Assembly: GCF_030247185.1 (NCBI RefSeq)
Contig: NC_080570.1
Span: 125,728,650-125,792,649 of the forward strand
DNA length: 64,000 nt
Direction: 5' to 3'
Origin: Malaya genurostris
Lineage: Eukaryota > Arthropoda > Insecta > Diptera > Culicidae
Shown here piece after piece: positions 55,650 to 64,000 of this stretch. The notes below the pieces were generated by a model that was given only the letters and a program-made list of their open reading frames with translations, had not been told where the DNA came from and did no database searches. The position numbers and the translations under genes were made by a program. Position 1 is the stretch's first letter; each line of letters opens with the position of its first letter.

Positions 55650-55973
55650 GGACCTTATTACCGTTCTCACTTCCACTTTCACGTTCACTTCACTTACATG
55701 TCACTTCACTTGATTTTCCCTATTACCAGTATCACGCATAGTGAAGTGATCACTGTGGTGGAAAAAAACTAATTTTTTCAACAAAATTTTGAAGGCGTGA
55801 TGTTCATAATGACATCAAGTTCATCCAAGTAATTACTTTTGTCTGTGAAGCGAATTCCGTGATAAGGACCTACATTCACTTCACTTGATATCCACCGTGA
55901 AGTGATACCCATAATAAGGGTCACAATCACTACACTTGGTTTTCACCGTGTAGTGATACCGGTAATAAGGGCC
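55650..55973. mobile_element. MITE of the GGCCCTTATTACCG family, copy D (324 bp)
   Basis: The left end is GGACCTTATTACCG and the right end CGGTAATAAGGGCC. AAT lies on each side (55647-55649 and 55974-55976). It is colinear with copy C through GATCACTGTGGTGGAAAAAA and GTTCATAATGACATCAAGTT. Confidence 0.9.
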
Positions 55974-56436
55974 AATAACTCACAAACTGATGAAAGAATA
56001 TCATGAAATTTCAACAGCTGTCTTTTAAACATTAGTATTAACTGATAAAGATGACTGACATAAAACTAAACGTCTATGTGTCAGACCCGGGACTTTTCAA
56101 CCCATGTGTTAAGGCTCTACACACTTAAATTGGATTACCGACCTCAGCTGTTCAAATCTCGGTAGGTGATTTTTTCGGTAAAATTCACGTTTTATCACTG
56201 CGGTACCTTGAGGTACTGCTGTCAACAAATGTTCATTTGTGCTGATATATCAGTAGAATGGAAATATTCGGTATTTCGGCTGTTCAAAACTCGTTTAAAG
56301 AGGCAAGAATTACCGAACGAGATTAAGTGTGTATGACGACAATTTGACAAAAAACTGCGAAAGTGACGAAATAAATACGTAAATTCTTCAGTCGATTGTA
56401 GTCAATAAAAAAAACAAAAGCTCATTTGTAAGACAA

Positions 56437-57428
56437 TTTATTTGAATCCTCCACTACAGCTTCAATTATTTCTTTTCAGAATATGGTGCCTTCGCAAGTC
56501 ATTTGCGTAAACATCGACTGTCCCTACTTATTCACTACGTTTACTGCTAATATAGAGGCTAGAGATAATGTTTACCTTCTACTTCGAATTATCTAGTGTT
56601 TCAACGTATGCTTTCATGTGTTTTTTTATCAAGTTAGTATAAATCATTTGCTAGTGTAATTGCGTTTCGCTACCATTTCAGTTAAGGTGATCAATCCTAG
56701 GTACATAATTTACAATTAAATTAATTTAATCCTTCCTTTTATCAGTCCTTGCATTGCTGTTGTTAGTCATTTATTTATCATTTAGCTAATTTCAGTATTC
56801 GCGTGGTGATTTACTTTTCACTAAGCTCCTGGTGTCCAGGAGCCAAGTTGGTATTTGCTAATGCATGATGTTTATCTCTCTCATTGATTAGTTTAAATAA
56901 TGTACTAACTAGACCGAAAAATTCAAAATCCTAATACAAACTACGCTTAATTATCAGCCATGCGTTAGTCACTGTACAGAAAACGGGAACGGTTTATGCA
57001 CACATCAGAATACAGTGCTAGTTTTGTTCTACTAAACTAAAATATACAGGCTTTTCGTACGGATAACAAGTGTTACACAGTTGCTAAACGATAAAAAAAA
57101 ATTAATGCTAAAATAATTCGGTAGCTCTGCTTCCTTTATTCGCAACCAGGCGATGTATATCGAGGCTAATGAGATATGAGCAACAAAATGCGAGATTTTG
57201 CTAGGAAAACCAAAACGGGGGGGTAACGAGAGTGGTCAGCAGTTCGTCCCCGGCTCTATGCGCCGCAACCAAATTAAACTTCAGTCGTATTCACCGTACT
57301 TATCGCATTCACCGGTGTAGTTAGGCAATTCCGCGCTACGCAGGACTCGACAGACAGACTCGACTGCATTTCAATGCCACCCGTTCTCTTCGGGTTTCTT
57401 CTTACATGGTGAGATTGTAACGCAACTG
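56437..57428 (-). other. Probable 3' untranslated region of the PI3-kinase gene
   Basis: Downstream of the stop codon on the minus strand, AATAAA polyadenylation signals occur at 57135-57140 and 56437-56442. The region has no coding frame or recognisable transposon. Which signal is used cannot be told from sequence. Confidence 0.5.
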
Positions 57429-57557
57429 TCACTGTTTGTTGTTCTTGGAAAAATTATGAGATGCCCAATTTAGTGACGTTTTCCACGAGTTGGCCAGTGC
57501 CTCGCTGAACTTTGACCGGAAGTGTTCGCGCGCTTCCTCTTCGGGTCGATCCAGTAC
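57429..57557 (-). CDS. Pi3K92E: PI3-kinase p110 catalytic subunit, last exon
   Basis: This final exon encodes 42 residues from VLDRPEEEAREHFRSKF through SWKTSLNWASHNFSKNNKQ and the stop. The acceptor is TTTTCTGAAG|GT. The end fits class I p110 proteins, where the kinase domain ends in a Trp-containing helix (NWASHNF) that touches membrane lipid. Class III Vps34 ends differently, and class II has PX and C2 domains after the kinase; neither fits. The junction with the preceding exon is in phase. Confidence 0.93.
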   Translation of the reverse strand, partial: VLDRPEEEAREHFRSKFSEALANSWKTSLNWASHNFSKNNKQ

Positions 57558-57618
57558 CTTCAGAAAACAAATTATCGAATTATAACATGTGCCGAATGAT
57601 GCCTTAAAGTGTGCTTAC

Positions 57619-57738
57619 CAAAGTTTCCCGCAAGTAGTTGAGATCCTTCTCCGATGATAACTCTGGTAAACCAGTTGAGATCATCATTGCGAACAGCGAC
57701 AGTATGAGGCACCCATGCTTCCGTAGAATTAGAAATGC
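57619..57738 (-). CDS. Pi3K92E: PI3-kinase p110 catalytic subunit, penultimate exon
   Basis: Forty codons, AFLILRKHGCLILSLFAMMI, then STGLPELSSEKDLNYLRETL, form part of the C-terminal lobe of the lipid kinase. The acceptor is CTTCATGCAG|GC and the donor TTTG|GTAAGC. Both flanking introns are short (61 and 73 bp), as usual in dipterans. Confidence 0.95.
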
Positions 57739-57811
57739 CTGCATGAAGGCCAAAAACAAAAAATTAAATCCTTTGTTTTCAAGTTTTATAAAAATAAATC
57801 AACCGTCTTAC

Positions 57812-59008
57812 CTCTTCACAAAGATGCTGAAATTGTCGAAATTCCTGCGCTTCCCGATCAGTTCGGCCTTTATTAATGACGTACACAAAGTCATGTGTCA
57901 GCACAAATGGTACCCGTTCTCGGCGGAATCCAAATTTCTCCTTGAAATGACCCAGAATATGTCCGAAGTCTATGTGAAACAGTTGGCCGGTCTTTTTGAC
58001 CATGATATTATCCGAATGTCGATCAGCCACCCCTAGGACGTACGTAGCGACACAGTATCCGGCACAGCTCAGCGTGAATTCTTGTACTGCCTTTGCGAGC
58101 ATTTCATCCGTAGTGTTATGTTCCTTCAGCCAGGCCAGTAGAGATCCTTTCTTGAACGGGGAAGTCGCTGAGAACATACCTTTCTCCTTCTGAATGTTGG
58201 CAATGGTTTCGGCGTTCAGAACTACCTCGATAATTCCCAACAGTCGGTCGGTGCTGATGCAGCTGTACGGGTTCATGCGGAAATCATACCCGTTGGTTTT
58301 CCAAATTCGATCCATGATTCGTAACATTTGCAGTGTTAACATATCTTGCCTCAAGTCGTCTCCATTCTTGAAAATCATATTTATATCATCTCCATTTATG
58401 TCGGAATTTTTGTATACGATCCACAACGGTCGCATTTTCGAATCCATCACTTTACATTTCTCCGCTCGCACACTTTTACATCGAAAGCTCGGATTCAGTG
58501 GACTGATCACATCGGACAATGCTTCATCGACCGGACGATCCTGCAGATATCCCGTCAACAATGCCTTGCCTTTTTCCTTGTTTCCCTTTTTTACCAGCTC
58601 GGAACCGAGCTGCAACTTCTGCAACATTTGCATCTGCTTGTCCAGAATCGCCACGTGTTCGTGGCTACCCTTCAAGTATGCTTCGAGGATCAACCCGAAC
58701 CGTACCTGCACGGAGGGAACTTGAATTTCCGAGCGCAGATGCCAGAAGAAAAAGTGCCCAATGTGCTGATTATTCAGTGCTCGCTGAAGCAGAAATTCAA
58801 CCAGATCGCAGTACAGGTAGGATTCGTGCTTCATCGCTTGCACCAATTGCAGCAGATACAGCAGCAGCTCACTGTCCTGGATCTTACGCAGGCACTTGAC
58901 GGCATACCGCCGCACGTACTGATCGGCATACGCGTAATCCAGCAGCTCGAGGGCACGTTCCAGCGGCAGTAGGGGCCATTCCTGCAGCAGGGAGGTTATT
59001 TCTGCTAC
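57812..59008 (-). CDS. Pi3K92E: PI3-kinase p110 catalytic subunit, large internal exon (helical and kinase domains)
   Basis: This is the lipid kinase that makes PtdIns(3,4,5)P3 downstream of the insulin receptor, acting with a p85/p60 adaptor at the plasma membrane. The exon has 399 codons in phase 0. The first ~95 are the end of the helical (PIK) domain (LERALELLDYAYADQYVRRY). The kinase domain follows: SKMRPLWIVYKN (P-loop region with the ATP lysine at VYK), NGDDLRQDMLTLQMLRIMD, catalytic loop GVADRHSDNIMVKK, DFGHIL metal site and activation loop GHFKEKFGFRRERVPFVLTH. DRHSDN and the basic RRERVPF loop match class I enzymes, closest to the beta/delta type and fly Dp110. Splice sites are TTTATAG|GTAGC and GAAGAG|GTAAGA. 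The N-terminal exons (adaptor-binding, Ras-binding, C2) lie beyond 64000. Assignment to the fly gene name is by inference. Confidence 0.95.
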
Positions 59009-59289
59009 CTATAAATGAAAAATCAAGTTTTAATATGGTGAAATAAAATCGGAGGGTTTATAAAAATGAAATACAATAATTAAATCTTAGAAGCATATAT
59101 CACAAAACAGAAATCACTGCGTAACCAACTGAAATTCGATAGAACAGAAAGAAGAAAAAACAAAACAAAACAGTCCTCACTGGACTGAACATGTAGCAAG
59201 AATGACTGGAGAGAAAATGGCCCACGTCAAGGTAGGTCATATTGGATCTGCTTCGGGATTATAAATCTGAATTCAACATAAAATTATAT

Positions 59290-60538
59290 TTGTGGGAAAA
59301 TTGGGGTAAAACGATGTAGCACGAAGCATGCGATTATGAACACTATCTGTAAATTATTATTTGAGGTTATGGTAGCGCTTCGCCGTGGTCAGGTCGAAGC
59401 AAGACAACTCACTGCTTCCTCTTGCTTTGTCGCCGAAATTTCACCCTAAATAGCAAATTTCTCCAATACTAACCCGATTCACGAAAAATCAAAAACATAC
59501 GATTGTAGGTAAATGATTTTACTATGCATTTGGCGAAAATTATCAGTTAGAAAGCTTTTCTTTCGCGAGATTTCGTGCGAGTTTTGTTAAAATTTGGTTT
59601 TCTTTTTTCCTTTTCTCGCTATAAACAACTCGCATATGTAGGGATGTGCTACGTTTTCAACAAAGCGTCAAAGCTAGTAGCGATGAAAATCATTACTGAT
59701 TTCTGGTTCTACTGAAACATGAATAGTAATTATTTTACAAAGTAGTAACACTTACTTACATTTTCTACTCATCTATATTCAACGTTTACGCAGAAAGAAC
59801 GGACAACGAAAACAAAAGAAATGTTGTTAGCGTCTACCGCATGTAGCATTTTGCACACCCCAGTGCATGCGTTGACATTGTGTGCGTGCGAAAGAATAAG
59901 GAAAAACTCATTTATTTTTATAACTCGCACGAAATCTTTCGATAAAAATGTTTATCAGGCACAATTTATATACGAATCGATAGAAAAATTAATTATCTAG
60001 AATCGTATGTTCTTGGAATTCCCGTTTTCTTCCCCGTTTTCTCACAATTATGGGTAAAGTGCGTGAAACCCCGGGATAGGCAGCGAACTCCCGTGACCAC
60101 GGCGAAGCGCTACCTTATATGTGAAACATAGAACTATCTTGTTTAACCAAATTGGTCCAAACACCGATCAGTAGAACTTTTTTTTCTTTAAATTCATGGA
60201 AGAAGATGACTGGGGGTAAAACAGAATACAGTTGTTTGCGGTCAATCTTATTAAAAACAATCCATTTATCTAACTTATGAGCATGTCAGGAATACCTTCC
60301 GATTGGTTGAATTGATTTTTTTTCCTGAGTTTCACAGTTAGTTTTTAAAGTAAAGTCAGAAAATAGCGGAATTGGAGTAAAACGGGCATGATAGTGAATT
60401 TTGCGGATCCTCTAACTATCATAAATCGATTCTAGAGAAAACTTTGCATAAGAAATACTAACTTTGAAAATATTTGCTTATGTTTTTTATAAAATTATTG
60501 AGCAAAATCGCGTTTTTGATCGTTTTTTTCCCACTGTG
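59290..60538. mobile_element. Modular element, copy III (half element, split by a MITE)
   Basis: It contains TTGGGGTAAAACGATGTAGC at about 59300, GGGGGTAAAACAGAATAC at about 60215 and GGAGTAAAACGGGCATGATA at about 60374, and ends in TTTTCCCACTGTG at 60538. With the 744-bp MITE and one target copy removed, the motif spacing is about 170, 158 and 160 bp. It matches the right half of copy II closely, including the DNA beyond the terminus. Confidence 0.75.
59371..60114. mobile_element. 744-bp MITE with 4-bp TTAT duplication
   Basis: The terminal inverted repeat is GGTAGCGCTTCGCCGTGGTC and its exact complement (21 bp perfect). TTAT lies on both sides (59367-59370 and 60115-60118). Modular copy II shows the uninterrupted site, GAGGTTATATGTGAAACATA, near 55116. 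There is no transposase. A 4-bp duplication with these ends does not match the common Tc1/mariner, hAT or piggyBac (TTAA) rules. Confidence 0.92.
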
Positions 60539-60899
60539 CATTGCTTCGCTCGAATGGTATGTTTTCCCATCAAAAAGCACACAGTCCTCACTGGACTGAA
60601 CATGTAGCAAGAATGACTGGAGAGGAAATGGCCCACGTCAAGAATGCCTGAAAAGGGGATGGGAATATCTAGCACTCGCAAGGTGTGCGTAGACGAGGAT
60701 TCGTGTGCAGCGAGAGCATAGATCGAGGCTCCGGAGACGAAAAATGCGCCATTGACGTAATGTAAGTAAGAGTAAGTTTAAGAATTTCAGAAATTTCGGA
60801 GGTATTGATATTTTTGAAAAGTCTGCGAATTTAAAAAACTTTTATTTCTAAAATCAATAACATTTTAAATAATTTTGAATTGAAACTGAATAGAATTTG

Positions 60900-62765
60900 G
60901 AAGTTTGAAAATCAGCGTAGAAAAAATCATCGTAACTTCGAAAATCTGCGTAAAAAATCACGTAACTTCGAAAATCCGTATAAAAAACCACGTAAGTTCG
61001 GAAATCAGCGTAACTTTGAAAACCAGTGTTATTTCGGAAATCAGTAGAAAAAAAAACCGTACCTTTGGAATGCCGCATAAAAAACGTGTAACTTCAGAAC
61101 TTCGTATAAAAAACTGCGTAACTTTGAAAATCCGTGTAAAAAAATGCGTAGCATTGGAAATCCGCGTTAGTTCAGAAATCAGTGCAGAGAAAAACGTCGT
61201 AACTTCGGTAATCCACATAACTTTGGAAATCCGCGTTTAAAAATTCTTAACTTCGGAAATCCGCGTGAAAAAACGCGTAAGTTTGGAAATTAGCATAGAA
61301 AAATACATGCGTAAATTTCGTGTAGAAAAAAATGCGTAACTTCCTAAATCTGCGTAAAAAACGCGTAACTTTGAAAATCCGTGGAAAAAATCGCGAAAGT
61401 TGGGAAATCAGCGTAGAAAAAAACATCGTTACTTCGGAATAAAAACCGTAACTCTGAAAATCCGCAAACGCGTAACTCTGAAAATCCGCATAAAAAATCG
61501 TGTAACGTCGGAAATCCGCAAAAAAAATCGCGTATGTTCGGAGATCCGCGTTAAAAAACTGCATAACTTTGGAAATCTGCGTAAAAAAATCGCGTATCTT
61601 CGAAAATCCAAGTAAAACACCAATAAAATCCGACTAAATTATCGAAAATCCGATAGTTTCGGAAATCTATTTTTAAAAAATCGCGTAACTTCGAAAATCC
61701 GAGTAAAAAATGCGTAACTTCGAAAATCTGCGTAAAAAATGAGTAACTTTGAAAATCCGCGGAAAAAAATCGCGATGGTTGGGAAATCAGCGTAGAAAAA
61801 AACAACGTTACTGCGGAAATCCGCGTAACTTCGGAATAAAAACCATCGGAAATCCACATAAAAAAAACCACGCAGCTTCGGAAATCCGCATAAAAAATCG
61901 CGTATGTTTGGAAATGTATTAAAAAAACCGCGTAACTTCGAAAATCCGAGTACAAAACCGCATAACTTTTGAAATCCGCGTAAAAAATGCGTCACTTCAG
62001 AAATCCGTAAAAAAAACTGCGTAACTTAAATACACGTAGAAAAATTGCCTAACTTTGGAAATCTGCGTGAAAAATGAGTAACCTTGAAAATCCGCGAAAA
62101 AAATGGCGTAAGTTCGGAAATCAGCGTAGGAAAACACATCGTTACTTCGGAAATTCTTGAAAAAGAAAAGGACATCCGTGTGAATAAAGCGCATAACTTC
62201 GTAAATCTGCATAAATAATCGCGTAACTTCGGAAATTCGAATTTTTTTACGCGCATAACTTTGGAAATCTGCGTAAAAAATGATTAACGTCTGTCTACGT
62301 TTACGAAGAAACACGTAACTTCGGAAATCCGTAAAAAAACCGCACAAGATCGGAAATCAGCGTAAAAGTAAAAAACCGCAAAACTTTAGAAATCCGCGTA
62401 AAAAATGAGAAACTTCAGAAATCCTTAAAAAACTGCGTAACTTCGGAAATCCGCGTAAATTCTGAAATTCATGAAAAAAACAACGTTACTTCGGAAATCC
62501 GTGTTAACAACGGAAATCCGTGTAAAAATGGGGTATGTTCGGAAATTCGCGTAAAAATCTGCATAATTTTGGAAATTTTCATAAAAAATGCGTAGCTTCG
62601 GAAATCCACGCAAAACACGCGTAACTTCGTAAATCCACAAAAAAAACATTGTAACGTCGGAAATTCGAGTAAAATATGCGTAAGTTCGGAACTCTGCATA
62701 GACAAACACATCGTTACATCGGAATAAAACCCGCATAACACCGGAAATCGGCATAAAAAAAGACC
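60900..62765. repeat. Minisatellite of about 25-32 bp units, about 1.85 kb
   Basis: Roughly 60 variants of the unit CGTAACTTCGGAAATCCGCG plus a run of A follow one another. Unit length varies because of the A run and partial units, and higher-order stretches with a TTACTTCGGAATAAAA-type block recur several times (about 61430, 61805, 62140, 62480 and 62710). Long open frames on both strands are by-products of the repeat. The array lies inside the PI3-kinase intron. Confidence 0.93.
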
Positions 62766-62769
62766 TCAC

Positions 62770-64000
62770 TTTATTGATAATTTGATTCTATTCGATCATG
62801 AGAATGACTTTCCAAAAAGGAACATAAAACTTTGTTTCGAAAAAATATTTTAAAATATTTTTTTTAATATCTTAAAATAAATTTTTTTGTCGCTTTTTAA
62901 CCAAATCATACTATAAACGTATTTGAATAATACTTGGACGTTCCACAGAAAATACAACAATTTGAAATTTATTGTGCAAAATTATTTTAAAAAATCATTC
63001 AAATAATTTTGTAAAATTTGATTTTGACAAGAATACGTCATTTTTTACTATGGGGCACCAATTCAAAATTCACTCTCTGGAAAAGTGATACGTTTTTATC
63101 GGCAATGTCTCTGTATGTGGTTGTATCTAACGTATCAACATAATTTTTGCTACATGCAATCGGAAATGTGATTGCCTATTTATGTTACAATTTTCAGTTG
63201 TATGACATAACCTAAAATAATTAAAAAATAAAGTTTTCTGACATTTTTGGTACCAAAGAGATGATACATGACGGGTATACTGCCGTTCCAAGTTCAACTG
63301 TCCCGGTATACATAGGAAATCCCATAGGATATGGGACAATTATGCATAGAACGACAGTGTATGACTTTCTCATACGCGCGACGACTGAGGTAGTAAGCGA
63401 TATTTCGTTTCTTCGTTACCTAGTGGGTAGTTCTAAATGGTTAACACTTGATATATTTCGTTCATTTTAGTCTGCGCTTAGTGATTTAGTTAATCGGTTC
63501 TTTTCAGAACCTCCATAATTTTTCTCAAAGAGAATTACTACGATGCTTAGTCCATTGGTATAAGTAAATCGAAATTTTGCATATTGCCCTTATGTGCCTT
63601 CGCTTCCACTCCAATATCGACCATCGTCGACAACATAAAAGGTTGTTTTCTTAACCACCGCCTATTATGAAGAATTATTTCAAAAATTTCCTATACTATC
63701 GTTGTGTGTTATCAAATTTTATATTGGACTTATTATTATATGTCTTTTATTTAGTCCCAATTTTAGCCTGTATTTTTCGTTCGCCGATGTCGATATTGAA
63801 TTTTAGTAATGTCTCTGACATAAGCCACCCGCATTTTGTTGTCATGTTCTGTTGGAAAAATCGGGAAAAATATCAATTCGATGAAACATCGTAGAATCTA
63901 AACCCATTGATAAAATTTGAAAGGCTACACTTCATAGGATTTGAATAATTCCGAAATAAATACAAAAGGAACGAAAACTCAAATTAGCTAAAGGGCGATG
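62770..64000. other. AT-rich interval, no gene seen
   Basis: I found no PI3-kinase exon, RNA gene or repeat boundary. A 69-codon plus frame (63261-63470) and a 75-codon one (63667-63894) have no recognisable motif. Confidence 0.45.

Larger units (their letters stand above)
59170..60750 (+). repeat. 62-bp direct repeat of LINE-like coding sequence bracketing modular copy III
   Basis: The stretch starting ACAGTCCTCACTGGACTGAA and ending GCCCACGTCAAG occurs at 59170-59231 and 60581-60642 with one mismatch. It translates as HWTEHVARMTGE-MAHVK, like the thumb region that follows the reverse transcriptase in several LINEs (W-HVARM). After the second copy the LINE-like sequence continues to about 60750. 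The first copy is followed at once by the inserted material. Confidence 0.65.
59009..64000 (-). other. Pi3K92E: Upstream intron of the PI3-kinase gene (at least 5 kb)
   Basis: No further p110 exon is recognisable up to the window end, so the next upstream exon lies outside. The intron carries the third modular element with a nested MITE (59290-60538), a LINE-derived duplicate (59170 and 60581) and a large minisatellite (60900-62765). Confidence 0.6.

Noticed and set aside
60900..62765. CRISPR-like array
   Set aside because: Units are contiguous variants of one sequence without unique spacers of fixed length, and the context is an animal intron.
60905..62769. Long open frames on both strands, up to 134 codons
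   Set aside because: They are by-products of the minisatellite. The peptides repeat the unit in every frame and start anywhere in it.

Overview
This is an AT-rich, repeat-dense stretch of an insect nuclear genome, most likely a mosquito (Culicidae). Two host genes are clear. One is a Bax inhibitor-1 gene (34322-35050, minus). The other is the 3' end of a class I PI3-kinase p110 gene (57429-59008, minus, three exons with good GT/AG junctions). The mosquito call rests on a pair of DD37E Tc1/mariner transposons (a family known from mosquitoes), a tRNA-derived SINE of the kind seen in culicines, an RNase H-bearing I-group LINE, and many MITEs with short target duplications. No sequence search could be run, so the species is open.

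Layout. 1-10 kb: AT-rich DNA with TTA-flanked and AAT/ACT-flanked MITEs and two GC-rich open frames of unknown status. 10.4-15.4 kb: a DD37E element with a nested MITE, a ~113-bp tandem repeat, a palindromic DD41D element and a DD37E relic. 15.6-25.3 kb: a region bracketed by inverted copies of one repeat, holding a hAT-like element with a second hAT MITE inside it, a palindromic DD37D element and a 2.4-kb tandem duplication. 26-33.2 kb: a DD41D relic and then a complete 6.0-kb LINE with two intact ORFs and a 14-bp target duplication; it splits an open frame. 34-42.7 kb: the Bax inhibitor gene, a long foldback with a nested TA MITE, a SINE, and mariner relics. 43.4-55.6 kb: a modular element built on ~160-bp units, a second DD37E copy, a second palindromic DD41D copy, DD34D relics and a 5'-truncated LINE copy with a 12-bp target duplication. 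56.4-64 kb: the PI3K 3' end and its large upstream intron, which contains a third modular-element copy split by a MITE and a ~1.85-kb minisatellite.

The host genes show no functional link. The strongest candidates for something undescribed are the modular element (43401-44405, 54170-55541, 59290-60538), whose outward-facing motif recurs every ~150-170 bp, and the palindromic mariners in which an inverted copy of the transposase 3' end has replaced the 5' end. The second architecture occurs in two different families.
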